In this document: in pieces, positions 43,116-52,548 of the stretch | Numbering within the stretch: the stretch's first letter is position 1 | Layout of the letters: each line of letters opens with the position of its first letter | Assembly (NCBI GenBank): GCA_963675945.1 | Contig: OY780932.1 | Location: 1,798,001 to 1,862,000, forward strand | Direction: 5' to 3' | Source of the DNA: G963556115 sp963675945 | Lineage (GTDB): Bacteria > Planctomycetota > SZUA-567 | Length of the DNA stretch: 64,000 bases | Notes under the pieces: model-generated | Databases searched by the model: none | The model's input: only the letters and a program-made list of their open reading frames with translations | Told to the model about the DNA's origin: nothing | Translations under genes and position numbers: made by a program

Positions 43116-44645
43116 ATGGATCAGGATGTATTACTGCGAGCGGAGAATGTCTCTAAGGAGTTTCCCGGGGTCAAGGCGCTCGATGGCGTTGAGTTCAGCC
43201 TCAAGGCTGGGGAGATCCATGCACTGATGGGGGAGAACGGTGCGGGAAAGTCGACGCTTATCAAGGTTATTACCGGGGTGTATCAACGTGACGGCGGGAG
43301 TGTGAAACTCTACGGGGAGGAGGTATATCCTACCTCGGTGTTGGAGGCCGAGCAGCATGGTATCAGTACGGTGTTCCAGGAGGTGAATCTGGTGCGTACG
43401 CTCTCGGTGGCGGAGAATATCCTCCTCGGTAGACAGCCTAAGAAGTACGGTTGTCTTGATTGGGGCGCGATCAACGCCCATGCCCGTAAGGCGCTGGCGC
43501 GGCTGGGTATTCATGACCTGGATGTAACCGCCGAACTCTCGCACTGCTCAATGGCGATCCAGCAGATGGTGGCTATCGCCCGGGCGCTCGATATCGACGC
43601 GAAAATTCTGATTCTGGATGAACCGACCTCGAGTCTGGATGAGAAGGAGGTGGAGGCACTCTTTACGGTTATGCGTAAACTCAAGGAGGATGGCTTGGGG
43701 ATTGTCTTTGTGACCCACTTCCTTGGCCAGGTCTATCAGGTCTGCGACCGGATTACGGTGTTGCGTAACGGCGGTTATGTAGGAGATTATGACATCAAGG
43801 ATCTGCCGAAGATCAAGCTGATTTCAGCGATGCTTGGTAAGGAGATCGAGGATATCGAGAGTATCGAACTCAAGGAACGCGAACGGGATGTATCCCAGGC
43901 CGAGGATTTTCTGGTGGCGGAGAATATCGGTAAGTACGGGGTGATTGATCCGTTGGATATCAGTGTCAAGCGGGGCGAGATTGTTGGTCTGGCCGGGCTG
44001 CTCGGCTCAGGGCGAACCGAGTCGGTACGGCTCTTGTTCGGAGCGGATAAAAAGTCCTCCGGGTCGACCCGGATCAACAAGAATTTGATCAATATATCTT
44101 CACCCCGGGATGCTATAAGTAAGGGTATCGGTTTCTGCTCGGAGGACAGAAAGGGTGAGGGCATCATCCCGAATCTCTCGGTTCGTGAGAACATTATTCT
44201 GGCACTCCAAGCCAAGCGGGGAACCTTCCGCAAGATCAAGCGTTCGGAACAGGACTCTCTGGCGAATCATTATATCGAGGCGCTCAAGATCAAGACCCCG
44301 TCGCCGGAGACTCCGATCAAGAATCTCTCCGGGGGTAATCAGCAGAAGGTCTTGTTGGCGCGCTGGCTGGCGGTGCAGCCGGAATTGATCATTCTCGATG
44401 AACCGACGCGCGGTATTGATGTCGGCGCCAAGGCCGAGATTGAGCATTTGATTAATAAGTTGAGTGATGACGGGGTGGCGGTAATCTTTATCTCCTCCGA
44501 ATTGGAAGAGGTAGTACGGGTCTGCGACCGGATCAATATCCTCAGAGACCGCAAGAAGATCGGCGAGTTGATCGGTGATGATATCGATGAACAGAAGATT
44601 ATGCAGGTCATCGCCGAGGTACATGACGAGAAGGAGCAGGAATGA
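43116..44645 (+). CDS. ytfR: Sugar ABC transporter ATPase, YtfR-like
   Basis: The 509-residue protein has two ATPase halves, as in YtfR/RbsA. The first has GENGAGKST (near 38) and ILILDEPTSSLD. The second has GLLGSGRTE in place of Walker A, LSGGNQQK, and IILDEPTRGID. It closely resembles E. coli YtfR, the galactofuranose importer ATPase (for example FPGVKALD, VFQEVNLV, FVTHFLGQVYQV). It powers sugar import with the two permeases downstream. It overlaps the first permease by 4 bases. Substrate is inferred from similarity only. Confidence 0.88.
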   Translation: MDQDVLLRAENVSKEFPGVKALDGVEFSLKAGEIHALMGENGAGKSTLIKVITGVYQRDGGSVKLYGEEVYPTSVLEAEQHGISTVFQEVNLVRTLSVAENILLGRQPKKYGCLDWGAINAHARKALARLGIHDLDVTAELSHCSMAIQQMVAIARALDIDAKILILDEPTSSLDEKEVEALFTVMRKLKEDGLGIVFVTHFLGQVYQVCDRITVLRNGGYVGDYDIKDLPKIKLISAMLGKEIEDIESIELKERERDVSQAEDFLVAENIGKYGVIDPLDISVKRGEIVGLAGLLGSGRTESVRLLFGADKKSSGSTRINKNLINISSPRDAISKGIGFCSEDRKGEGIIPNLSVRENIILALQAKRGTFRKIKRSEQDSLANHYIEALKIKTPSPETPIKNLSGGNQQKVLLARWLAVQPELIILDEPTRGIDVGAKAEIEHLINKLSDDGVAVIFISSELEEVVRVCDRINILRDRKKIGELIGDDIDEQKIMQVIAEVHDEKEQE

Positions 44646-45643
44646 GTGTAGTCAATAAGCTTATGGCAAACAGGTTGGTCTGGCCGATCATCGGGCTGAT
44701 ACTCCTCTTTGCCTTCAATGGATTATATGGGGAAGGGTTCTTCAACCTTGAAATAATGAACGGGTATCTCTATGGTACGGTGATTGATATTATCAACCAG
44801 GGATCGAAGGTCATGCTGTTGGCTATCGGGATGACTCTGGTTATCGCCACCGGCGGTATCGATCTCTCGGTAGGCTCAATCATGGCGGTTGCAGGCTCGG
44901 TCGGGGCGCTGCTGATCAATGAGAGTGAGCTGCCGTTCTGGGTGATCGTGGCGATTGCGCTGGTCTTTACCACCTTTATCGGCATGATCAACGGGGTGTT
45001 GGTGTCGTATGTCGGGTTGCAGCCCTTTGTCTCCACGCTGATTATGATGGTGACCGCTCGCGGGGTGGCGCTGCTGATAACCAATGGCTTTATCTATACT
45101 TTTGAGGATCCGGAGTTTGTCTTCCTCGGTAACGGGCATTTTCTGATGCTGCCCTTCACCCTGACAATTGTGCTGGTGATTACCCTGCTGACGCTATTCA
45201 TAACCCGTAAGACCGCGGTCGGGGTATTTATCGAGGCGGTGGGGGATAATGAGAAGGCGAGTCGTTTTGCCGGTATCAACACCAAGAGTGTGAAGGTGAT
45301 GGTGTATGCCTTCTCCGGCTTCTGCGCTGGGGTGGCGGGGCTGGTGGCGACCTCGAATATCAAAGCGGCTGATACTATCAAACTCGGGGAATTTATGGAA
45401 CTGGATGCAATCTTTGCGGTAGTGGTCGGCGGTACCTCACTCACCGGGGGAAAATTCAGCATAGCGGGCTCCCTGATCGGGGCGTTTCTGATTCAGACTC
45501 TTACAACTACGATGTACTTTCTCGGGGTGCCTCCTGAGATCACTACAGTACCAAAGGCGATAGTGATTATCATGGTATGTCTATTACAGTCTGAGGAGTT
45601 CCGCAGAATACTGGTATCGCTGGTAAGGAAGGGTAAGGCATAA
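44642..45643 (+). CDS. ytfT: Sugar ABC permease, YtfT-like
   Basis: A 333-residue RbsC-type permease with about 8-10 membrane segments and the conserved ATGGIDLSVGSIMAVAG segment near residue 69, plus VGGTSLTGG near 260 where the ATPase docks. It ends at the start of the second permease, overlapping by 1 base. With YjfF-like and YtfR-like proteins it forms the membrane channel of the importer. Confidence 0.85.
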   Translation: MSVVNKLMANRLVWPIIGLILLFAFNGLYGEGFFNLEIMNGYLYGTVIDIINQGSKVMLLAIGMTLVIATGGIDLSVGSIMAVAGSVGALLINESELPFWVIVAIALVFTTFIGMINGVLVSYVGLQPFVSTLIMMVTARGVALLITNGFIYTFEDPEFVFLGNGHFLMLPFTLTIVLVITLLTLFITRKTAVGVFIEAVGDNEKASRFAGINTKSVKVMVYAFSGFCAGVAGLVATSNIKAADTIKLGEFMELDAIFAVVVGGTSLTGGKFSIAGSLIGAFLIQTLTTTMYFLGVPPEITTVPKAIVIIMVCLLQSEEFRRILVSLVRKGKA

Positions 45644-46614
45644 TGAAAGCACTAATCAATAGAAAGTATATTCCGTTATTTGCGACGGCAGGGGTGTTTA
45701 TAATACTTTATGGTATTGCGTCATTCCTCTATGACGGTTTCTTCTCGGTTCTGGTGGTGACCAATATTCTCTCGGATAATGCGTATTTAGGCGTGATCGC
45801 CATCGGTATGACCTTTGTCATTCTTACCGGCGGTATTGATCTCTCGGTCGGTTCGGTATTCGCCTTTGCGACTATTCTGATCGCATCGATGGCCGAGCAG
45901 GGGTACAGCCCGGAACTGGCGATTTTGCTGGCGGTGGTACTTGGGTTGATCTTCGGCCTGCTGCAAGGGGTGCTGATCCATACCTTCAAGATGCCGCCGT
46001 TTCTGGTGACCCTGGGTGGTATGTTCTTTGCCCGCGGCGCGGCCTTTATGGTCAGTATGGAGTCGATTGGTATCTACAATGATTTTTACGACCTGGTGCT
46101 TGATAAGGCGAATCTCTGGATATCAGAGGAGGTGTTTCTGCCGGCGAGTACAGTATTCTTCCTAGTGGTGTTTGTGATTGCGCTATATATTGCTCACTTA
46201 ACCCGTTTTGGTCGGAGTATCTACGCTATCGGCGGCAGTGAGGATTCGGCGCTGCTGATGGGGCTGCCGGTAGGTATTGTCAAAGTGCTGGTATACGGTA
46301 TCAACGGTATGTGTTCGGCTCTTGGCGGTGTGCTCTATACCTTCTTCACCGGTTCGGGTAATCCGTCAAACGGTGTGGGGCTGGAGCTGGATGTGATTGC
46401 GAGTGTGGTGATCGGGGGGACACTGCTCTCCGGTGGGGTTGGGTATGTGGTCGGAACGTTGATGGGGGTATTGATCTACGGTACGATTCAGTGTGCGCTG
46501 ATCTTCGACGGCCGACTCAATTCCTGGTGGTTGCGTATCGCTATCGGGGTGCTGCTCCTGCTCTTTATCCTGATGCAGCGGGTATTATCCAAAAACAGTG
46601 AGAGTGACAGCTAG
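45643..46614 (+). CDS. yjfF: Sugar ABC permease, YjfF-like
   Basis: A 323-residue paralogue of the preceding permease, with LTGGIDLSVGSVFAFA near residue 61 and IGGTLLSGGVGYVVGT near 263. Two different permeases are the YtfT/YjfF arrangement. It is the last gene before a 250-base gap and the binding protein. Confidence 0.85.
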   Translation: MKALINRKYIPLFATAGVFIILYGIASFLYDGFFSVLVVTNILSDNAYLGVIAIGMTFVILTGGIDLSVGSVFAFATILIASMAEQGYSPELAILLAVVLGLIFGLLQGVLIHTFKMPPFLVTLGGMFFARGAAFMVSMESIGIYNDFYDLVLDKANLWISEEVFLPASTVFFLVVFVIALYIAHLTRFGRSIYAIGGSEDSALLMGLPVGIVKVLVYGINGMCSALGGVLYTFFTGSGNPSNGVGLELDVIASVVIGGTLLSGGVGYVVGTLMGVLIYGTIQCALIFDGRLNSWWLRIAIGVLLLLFILMQRVLSKNSESDS

Positions 46615-46865
46615 GCCGCCCGGCGGCTGCGGGGCGAACTTGGGGTAGACGGCGGATAAGGCTTTACATTATATTATATAATATATAAGCGCATTGAAGT
46701 TGGGTTGTGTGTTGACTTTCGAGTGGTTGAAGCTGTCGCTAGTTCTAGGGGGGGGGATATTGCTGTTGCTGGTTGAGGGTGGCGGTAAAGATATTTATGC
46801 ATTGTAATCCCAGTTGTGGGTTTTATAGGTTGTCGTTGTTTGTAATTTTTTTAAGGAGTTAAATT
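46615..46865 (+). promoter_or_regulatory. Intergenic region before binding protein, with AT palindrome and G9 tract
   Basis: The region holds a 16-base AT palindrome TATATTATATAATATA near 46670-46686 and a run of nine G near 46748-46756. A separate promoter for the binding protein would explain its expected higher expression, but I see no clear consensus. Confidence 0.35.
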
Positions 46866-47804
46866 ATGAGAAGTTTTGTAAAAGCAATTATGCTTGGGCT
46901 TGCTGTTCTTCTTACCTGCTCTGTATCTTATGCTAAGCCGCTTACTGTTGGCTTTTCACAGATCGGTGCTGAGAGTTCATGGCGTACGGCTGAGACTGAG
47001 TCTGTAAAGTCTACTGCCAAGGATCGCGGTATCAACCTCAAGTTCTCTGACGGTCAGGGCAAGCAGGCAAACCAGATCAAGGCTCTGCGTGCATTCATCG
47101 CTCAGAAGGTAGATGCTATCATTCTCGCACCTGTAGTTGAGACCGGTTGGGAACCTGTACTGAAGGCGGCCAAGAGAGCTAATATTCCGGTATTCCTTGC
47201 TGACCGTTCGATCAAGGTGGATGATGATTCTCTCTACGTTACCCTCGTTGCTGGTGACTTCGTGCTTGAAGCGATCAATGCAGCCAAGTGGCTCGATAAG
47301 AAGACCGGCGGCAAGTGTAACATCATTGAGCTCCAGGGAACCCCAGGTTCTTCAGCTGCTATCGACCGCAAAAAGGGTTTTGCCGATACTATCGCTGACA
47401 AGCCTGACATGAAGATCATTGCTTCACAGAGTGGTGACTTCCGCCGCTCAAAGGGTAAGGAAGTTATGGAGGCTCTGCTCAAGGTTCATGATAATGTAGA
47501 CGCGGTATTTGCACACAACGACGACATGGCTATCGGTGCTATTCAAGCTATCGAAGAAGCCGGAATGAAGCCTGCTGAAGATATCGTTATCGTCTCTATC
47601 GACGGGGTTAAGGGTGCGTTTGAGGCTATGGTTGCTGGTAAACTTAATTGTACAGTTGAGTGTAACCCACTGCTCGGACCTGCTCTCTTTGATGCGATCG
47701 ATGCTTACCGCGCCGGTGAGAAGCTGCCTAAGAAGCTTGTAGTTGACGAAGGCGTATTCCCCATGGAAGTTGCTGCAGAGGTTATCGGCGAACGCAAGTA
47801 CTAA
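46866..47804 (+). CDS. ytfQ: Periplasmic sugar-binding protein, YtfQ-like
   Basis: The 312-residue protein has a Sec signal peptide (residues 1-23, ending SYA) and then LTVGFSQIGAESSWR, DGQGKQANQIKALR, ILAPVVETGWEPVL and AHNDDMAIGAIQAI, all close to E. coli YtfQ. It delivers sugar, probably galactofuranose or a related sugar, to the YtfT/YjfF pair. Codon choice differs from the permeases (more regular, U-ending), consistent with high expression. AAGGAG lies 7 bases before the ATG. Confidence 0.9.
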   Translation: MRSFVKAIMLGLAVLLTCSVSYAKPLTVGFSQIGAESSWRTAETESVKSTAKDRGINLKFSDGQGKQANQIKALRAFIAQKVDAIILAPVVETGWEPVLKAAKRANIPVFLADRSIKVDDDSLYVTLVAGDFVLEAINAAKWLDKKTGGKCNIIELQGTPGSSAAIDRKKGFADTIADKPDMKIIASQSGDFRRSKGKEVMEALLKVHDNVDAVFAHNDDMAIGAIQAIEEAGMKPAEDIVIVSIDGVKGAFEAMVAGKLNCTVECNPLLGPALFDAIDAYRAGEKLPKKLVVDEGVFPMEVAAEVIGERKY

Positions 47805-47838
47805 GCTATAATTTCCCACTACGCACACTTGTAGTCTG

Positions 47839-47870
47839 TACCCTTGCGGCCCGTATTTGCTGCAAGGGTA
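47839..47870 (+). terminator. Putative terminator of the binding-protein gene
   Basis: A 9-bp stem TACCCTTGC/GCAAGGGTA with a 14-base loop followed by TTTATG, 35 bases after the stop. Confidence 0.6.
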
Positions 47871-47982
47871 TTTATGTGCCGCGTCGCGGAGCAAGATTGC
47901 TCTGCAAGCAGGATAAACGCTGGAAACAGCAGAGATAATAGCTCCCGGACGCTAGCGGGTAACGCTAGTTAATAAAAAGATG

Positions 47983-48010
47983 TTGACAGTATGCGCGATA
48001 ATGCGATAAT
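47983..48010 (+). promoter_or_regulatory. Promoter of rrf2-like gene with tandem octamer
   Basis: TTGACA (47983-47988), 16 bases, GATAAT (48005-48010). The -10 region is part of a direct repeat GCGATAAT GCGATAAT, a possible autoregulatory site. Confidence 0.6.
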
Positions 48011-48042
48011 AAGTTTGTCCTCAGACCGCTAAAGGAGAGAAG

Positions 48043-48459
48043 GTGATAACCAAAGAGGTTGATTATGCAATCAGGGCATTGCTCTATCTGAGTCAGCACA
48101 GTAGTTCGGAGACACGCTTCTCGGCGGCAATGATTGCGGAAAACATGGATATACCCTACCGTTTTCTGCGCAATATTATCCGTATGCTCATTGAGGACGG
48201 CTTTATCGACAGTAGACGCGGTAACGGCGGTGGGCTCTGCCTGCTACGTGAGCCGCAGACTTTTACCCTCTATGATGTCATTCGGGCGGTCAATCCCAAG
48301 AGCTGTCTGATCAATAACTGTCTGGAGGATCCCTGCCCCCGGGAGAAGATCTGCCCGGTACACAAGCGGCTCAAGCGGCTGCAGAATCTGGTCAATACCG
48401 AACTCAAAGCTGCCAACTTCGCGCAACTAATCGCGGACACCCCTGAGAACAAGGTTTAG
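48043..48459 (+). CDS. Rrf2-family transcriptional regulator
   Basis: The 138-residue protein has the Rrf2 winged helix (MITKEVDYAIRALLYL, IPYRFLRNIIRML, RRGNGGGLCLLR). A Cys cluster is at residues 88, 93, 98 and 104, suited to an iron-sulfur cluster as in NsrR/IscR-type sensors. The GTG start follows AAGGAGAGAAG. No partner operon follows directly; the next genes are IS and transporter remnants. Confidence 0.88.
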   Translation: MITKEVDYAIRALLYLSQHSSSETRFSAAMIAENMDIPYRFLRNIIRMLIEDGFIDSRRGNGGGLCLLREPQTFTLYDVIRAVNPKSCLINNCLEDPCPREKICPVHKRLKRLQNLVNTELKAANFAQLIADTPENKV

Positions 48460-48838
48460 GTAGCGTTTACATGGGATCTGAAAGGCGGTAAGGGCTTTTT
48501 CAGTATTAATCTGGCAGTAAGCGTTGGGGCTGCTGTACGGTCGGACTCTGATGCTTTGAACTTAGGGCATATTATTGCACTCTGCACCTCGGCGTGACTC
48601 CAGCCAGAATTAATCATCCTGTTTCACAACACTGAATACCTGGTATATCCAATCTCCTGGAAGATATATTTTCTTAAGGGCACCTCTTTTAATAGCTAAT
48701 TTGTAGCCAGTCTTTTCTGATTCATTGGTTTTCTAAAATTTATCGCTAATAATACGGAAGAGGTGCTGATATTCGCTCTGTTTTAACCGCTTTTTCCTCC
48801 TAATTTGAGCTAATTGCTCGGATCAGAAGACAGTAAGC
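48460..48838. other. Gene-free region containing IS end
   Basis: No gene is seen. An inverted pair GCACCTCTT (near 48682) and AAGAGGTGC (near 48757) may mark IS ends or a small derivative. The right part belongs to the IS remnant. Confidence 0.4.
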
Positions 48839-49312
48839 CTAACTATTTTGGCTCAGCAAAGAAAATAGACTCAGGTTGTAAGCTAAATTACGCAGATATA
48901 TTTTAGTAGTTGCCCTAACTATTCCTATATTACGTAAAATTGTATTACCCATCATCATTGCTTGTACTCCAAAGATATGCTCTACCCGACTACGTATCCT
49001 AGAGCGAGTAAGGTTACCTTTGCTTTCTTTGTAAGTAAGAGCTTTGTTTCTACAACCTTTACGCTGAATATGCTCTCTAAAAGAGTGAGCTTTCAGATAT
49101 TCAAGGTGATCATTAGATCGATATGCTGAGTCTGCATAAACATCCTTGCTGCTGTTCTCTGTATCAAGCAAATCAGTAAACACTTTACTGTCATGAACTG
49201 ATGCTGGCGTTATATTACAACTACGGATAAACTTAGCATCTACATCAATACAAATATGATTTTTATAGTCATAATAGCTCCTGCCATTCTTCTGCACCCA
49301 ACGCGCCTCTAC
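48839..49312 (-). pseudogene. IS5-type transposase, C-terminal remnant
   Basis: The minus-strand frame encodes the last half of a DDE transposase: ARWVQKNGRSYYDYKNH, then the second Asp in VYADSAY and the catalytic Glu in RSRVEHIFG. The first Asp and the N-terminal DNA-binding part are missing. It ends abruptly at about 49312 against a broken dctQ-like gene, so IS insertion plus deletion removed the rest. It can no longer transpose by itself. Confidence 0.8.
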
Positions 49313-49545
49313 ATATCAAGATGAAGTACTTCTACTACATGGTGCCGGTCTCCAGTATTGTCGCCATCTTTTACGCGCTGGTGGATATCCTCTCTAAATT
49401 TATGCCTATCGACGAAGCTGAGTGCGGCTATGACAAGGCGGATATCGATGAGAATGAGGTAAAACGAGCGCAGGAGGCAATCGTCAGAGACTTTAGAACC
49501 GAGAGATTGATCATCAAAGATACTAAGAAAGAGAGGGAGGGTTAA
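49303..49545 (+). pseudogene. TRAP transporter small permease (DctQ-like), C-terminal remnant
   Basis: The frame entering from the IS edge reads APLHIKMKYFYYMVPVSSIV, the pattern of the last membrane helix of DctQ proteins, then a charged tail to the stop at 49545. The N-terminal three quarters are lost at the IS boundary. It overlaps a dctM-like start by 1 base, the normal dctQ-dctM arrangement. Confidence 0.6.
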
Positions 49546-49700
49546 TGAGTATTGCTCTAATTGCATTGATAATCACCATGCTGGTGCTGGTGCTGATCCG
49601 GGTGTCTCTGGCATTCTTGCTGCTGGGCGCGGCGGCTGTATACTTCTTCATCGCCGGCTTGAGCAAGGTAATTACCTGGATCCTCAATATTTCACACTGA
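49545..49700 (+). pseudogene. TRAP transporter large permease (DctM-like), N-terminal remnant
   Basis: A 51-codon frame starting MSIALIALIITMLVLVLIRV and continuing with a second hydrophobic segment, as at the N-terminus of DctM proteins (about 425 residues when complete). A stop follows after a short foreign tail. With the DctQ fragment this is a decayed TRAP dicarboxylate/sugar-acid transporter. Confidence 0.55.
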
Positions 49701-49824
49701 TAGTCAGTGAGTGTGAGGGAATGGATGTAAAAATATTTATTACGCAGGATTATGGGACGAGGTATGGGGCGTGTACCCCCATACCTCTATTTTTTTGCTA
49801 TTAATAATTTGTTGTTGTTGGCGC

Positions 49825-50475
49825 TTACTTTTCGAGCGGCTTGTGGCAGAACCACCAGTCGAAGTTTTCATATTCATCGAAACGGTTGCAGGCGGTCTTG
49901 ACATCCTTGGCCGGCGGGACGATGATCCGGTCGCCGATCAGGCTGTTATGCGGCCAGTCCGCAGGCACGGCTCCCTGCTTATCAGATACCTGTAGCGCGG
50001 TAACGGCGCGCAGAATCTCGTCCATATTCCGCCCTACCTCCTGCGGATAGTACATGATCAGGCGGATCGCCCCGGTCTGATCGACAATGAAGACGGCGCG
50101 CACCGTGTTGGTGCCCTTACCCGGATGGAGCATGCCGAGCTGGTTGGCTATCGTGTCATTGGCGGCGACGATGGGGAACTCAATCTTGACCTCAAGCTTC
50201 TCCTCAATCCACTCGACCCATTTGATATGAGAGAAGACCTGGTCTACCGACATGCCGATCAGCTCACAGCCGATATCGCGGAACTGGGTGTAACGCTGCT
50301 GGAAAGCGACGAACTCAGTAGTGCAGACCGGGGTGAAGTCTGCCGGGTGGCTGAAGAGAACAAACCACTTACCACTCATATCATCCGGGAGTATGAGAGC
50401 TCCGTGAGTCGTCTGAACATCCATACTGGGAAATTTGTCACCTAGGAGAGGGAGGGAATTTTCTGATTGCTGCAT
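49825..50475 (-). CDS. Peroxiredoxin, Prx6-type
   Basis: The 216-residue protein has the peroxidatic motif PADFTPVCTTEF with Cys51, and the long C-terminal extension with TACNRFDEYENFDWWFCHK typical of archaeal-type Prx6 proteins, giving two further Cys. It reduces hydrogen peroxide and organic peroxides in the cytoplasm. AAAGGAGTAAAGAC precedes the ATG. Confidence 0.93.
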   Translation of the reverse strand: MQQSENSLPLLGDKFPSMDVQTTHGALILPDDMSGKWFVLFSHPADFTPVCTTEFVAFQQRYTQFRDIGCELIGMSVDQVFSHIKWVEWIEEKLEVKIEFPIVAANDTIANQLGMLHPGKGTNTVRAVFIVDQTGAIRLIMYYPQEVGRNMDEILRAVTALQVSDKQGAVPADWPHNSLIGDRIIVPPAKDVKTACNRFDEYENFDWWFCHKPLEK

Positions 50476-50729
50476 GTCTTTACTCCTTTGCTGTTGCGGA
50501 ACGAAATGAGATTAATTCAAGTCCGGGCTTAATGTTATGAGCAAAAGACCGGGCTCAACCGTATTGTTTTTTTTTTGTGCAACCTGGGAAATTTTTTACG
50601 TTGCCGTGGGGGTGAATAATGTCTATACTGTATGCTGATAAGTTTAAAGTATTTTTTAGGACTGTCAAGCTTATTCGCGCTTTTGCTTATAAAATAATGG
50701 TATGGCTGTATGGCAAGGGAGATGGCGTC

Positions 50730-51251
50730 ATGAAGGTGATAGAAGGGGTAAAGGCCGGGGAATATAGCGAATTTCCTGAGGGTGGAAGGTACAGGTATGT
50801 TGCTGTTTCCAGTAAGCTGGTAGACTACCAGCATAAAGGTCTCTGGCCGGCGTTGTCACATATTTACTGCCAATTTAAAGCTGGTGAGCGTGCTCATCTC
50901 TTTCGGCTCCTGAATGACGATATGATCAATCTTTACCGCGGGGAGGGGATTTACCTTTACCTTTGGAAGGGGGCGGGGCACGAGGTTGAGAAGATTGAGA
51001 TCTCGGCGGCGAATAACACCTTTTGCTGGCGGGTACCGGGGATGGTCTGGCAAGCTTTAGAGCCTATCGGTGAAGATGTGGTTGTCGGGCGCACTCTGGC
51101 ACCGGCCTTTGATTTTGAGGAATTTGAGATACTCCGGGAAGATAGCGAGAACAGTGCTATCTTTCTGCAGGAGCATGGGGAACTGGAGTATCTGCTCGGG
51201 CAGGATTTGTACGGCAGAGAAGATTATTGTCCGCGTTTGACCGATAGATAA
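50730..51251 (+). CDS. DUF985 cupin-like protein 1
   Basis: The start is placed at the ATG at 50730 (GGGAG 8 bases upstream) because the preceding in-frame residues do not fit the family; an ATG at 50619 is the alternative. The 173-residue product follows the DUF985 pattern: EGGRYRYVAVSS, HIYCQFKAGE, NLYRGEGIYLYLW, and APAFDFEEFEIL. Function is unknown in the family. It is a paralogue of the next gene, 22 bases downstream. Confidence 0.7.
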   Translation: MKVIEGVKAGEYSEFPEGGRYRYVAVSSKLVDYQHKGLWPALSHIYCQFKAGERAHLFRLLNDDMINLYRGEGIYLYLWKGAGHEVEKIEISAANNTFCWRVPGMVWQALEPIGEDVVVGRTLAPAFDFEEFEILREDSENSAIFLQEHGELEYLLGQDLYGREDYCPRLTDR

Positions 51252-51273
51252 GCATGATGTAGAGGGAGAGATT

Positions 51274-51741
51274 ATGCATGAAACATTTAAGCCGGTAAAT
51301 CTGCAGCCGCACCTGGAGGGCGGGAGTTATAGGCTGCTCTGTCTCTCGGAGATTATGATTACTACTGAGCATAATAAGCAGGTGCCGGCGATGTCACACA
51401 TCTATTTCGAACTGCAGCCGGGCGAGGTGAGTAAGCTGCATTTCTTCGGCCGGGATGAACTGTGGAATCTTTATCGCGGAGCCGGGGTCTACCTTTATCT
51501 CTGGGAGGGGCCGGGGCATGAGGTGCGTCGGGTTGAGCTCTCGGCGGCGGAGGAGGTCTATGCTTTTGCCGTGCCGGGGAATGTCTGGATCGGGGCTGAG
51601 CCGATCGGCCCGGATGCGGTATTAACCGGCTGTACGGTAGCACCGGCTTTTGATTACGCCGATTTCAAACTGCTGCGGGCTGATGCTGAACTCGCGCATA
51701 GTTTCAAGGTGGAGAATCCAGAACTGGCGTATCTGGTCTGA
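51274..51741 (+). CDS. DUF985 cupin-like protein 2
   Basis: The 155-residue protein fits the DUF985 family closely: LQPHLEGGSYRLL, MSHIYFELQPGEVSKLH, RGAGVYLYLWEG, GNVWIGAEPIG and GCTVAPAFDYADFKLL. It is a tandem paralogue of the preceding gene. Cupins of this type may bind a small sugar or metabolite; no active-site metal triad is obvious. Confidence 0.8.
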   Translation: MHETFKPVNLQPHLEGGSYRLLCLSEIMITTEHNKQVPAMSHIYFELQPGEVSKLHFFGRDELWNLYRGAGVYLYLWEGPGHEVRRVELSAAEEVYAFAVPGNVWIGAEPIGPDAVLTGCTVAPAFDYADFKLLRADAELAHSFKVENPELAYLV

Positions 51742-51763
51742 GTCGCATGGTTTGGCAGAGGCG

Positions 51764-51803
51764 CGGAAGCGGCTTTTTGGCCGCTTCCGGGGGGGGGGGG
51801 GGG
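51764..51803 (+). terminator. Hairpin with T-rich loop followed by G15 tract
   Basis: A 10-bp stem CGGAAGCGGC/GCCGCTTCCG with a T5-G loop, followed by a run of 15 G residues (51789-51803). It lies between convergent genes and may end transcription from both sides. Confidence 0.5.
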
Positions 51804-51882
51804 CTAATTCGGTTTCACCTAGGGGTATAGCGGTTCAGCCCGCAGCTCTAGCGGATTGCGGGCTGGAGTGGGACGGCGCAGT

Positions 51883-52548
51883 TTAGAATTCAGGGTTGAG
51901 GCGCTGCATGATATCGCTGAGGCGTTCCTTCTCCTGGCCGTTCTCCCGCGCCCAGATCAGTACATCCTCGATGAGTTGGTAGATCTTCTCTTCACCCTCA
52001 ACGATCCGGCTGAAACCGGCGAGGCGTGGCTTTCTGCCCATCTTGCCCCCGAGGCTGAGCTCCCACTTGTCTTTGCCTCTGGCCATGAGACCGATGCAGT
52101 TCTCTTTAGGTTTGGCGCAGCTGTTGGGGCAGCCGGTGATGGCGACCTTGATCTTGGTCTTCAACCCGGAGAAGTCGGCGAAGCGGCGCTTGATCTCTTC
52201 TGCCAGCCTCTGGGTATTGCCGATACTGAAGCGGCAGACCGGATCGCCCGGGCAGGCGACGATACTGCGTAGTCGTGGTCCGGAGCAGGAAGCTGGCATA
52301 TCCTTTTCTTGCATAAACTCCAGCGCGGCCTCGACCCGCTCTAATGGAACATTGTAGACCTCCAGCACCTGGCGGGTGGTGGTACGCACCGAGCCGTCGC
52401 CAAATTTATCGGCCAATTCCGCCACCTGGCGTAGCAGCTCTGCACTCTTGGCGCCGCCGCAACTGCCGATCTTGATCGTGAAGAGATTTTTATCCTTCTG
52501 TACCAGTACCCCACAGCCTCTTAGTTCTTGTATTCGTTTTGCATCCAT
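51883..52548 (-). CDS. Small siroheme-[4Fe-4S] sulfite/nitrite reductase
   Basis: The 221-residue protein has the cluster/siroheme ligands C99-x5-C105 (CPGDPVC) and C140-x3-C144 (CPNSC), and the RTTTRQ motif near residue 55. At this length it matches the small assimilatory-type sulfite reductases of anaerobes such as Desulfovibrio (about 24 kDa). It would reduce sulfite or nitrite in the cytoplasm; the electron donor is not encoded nearby. Confidence 0.8.
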   Translation of the reverse strand: MDAKRIQELRGCGVLVQKDKNLFTIKIGSCGGAKSAELLRQVAELADKFGDGSVRTTTRQVLEVYNVPLERVEAALEFMQEKDMPASCSGPRLRSIVACPGDPVCRFSIGNTQRLAEEIKRRFADFSGLKTKIKVAITGCPNSCAKPKENCIGLMARGKDKWELSLGGKMGRKPRLAGFSRIVEGEEKIYQLIEDVLIWARENGQEKERLSDIMQRLNPEF

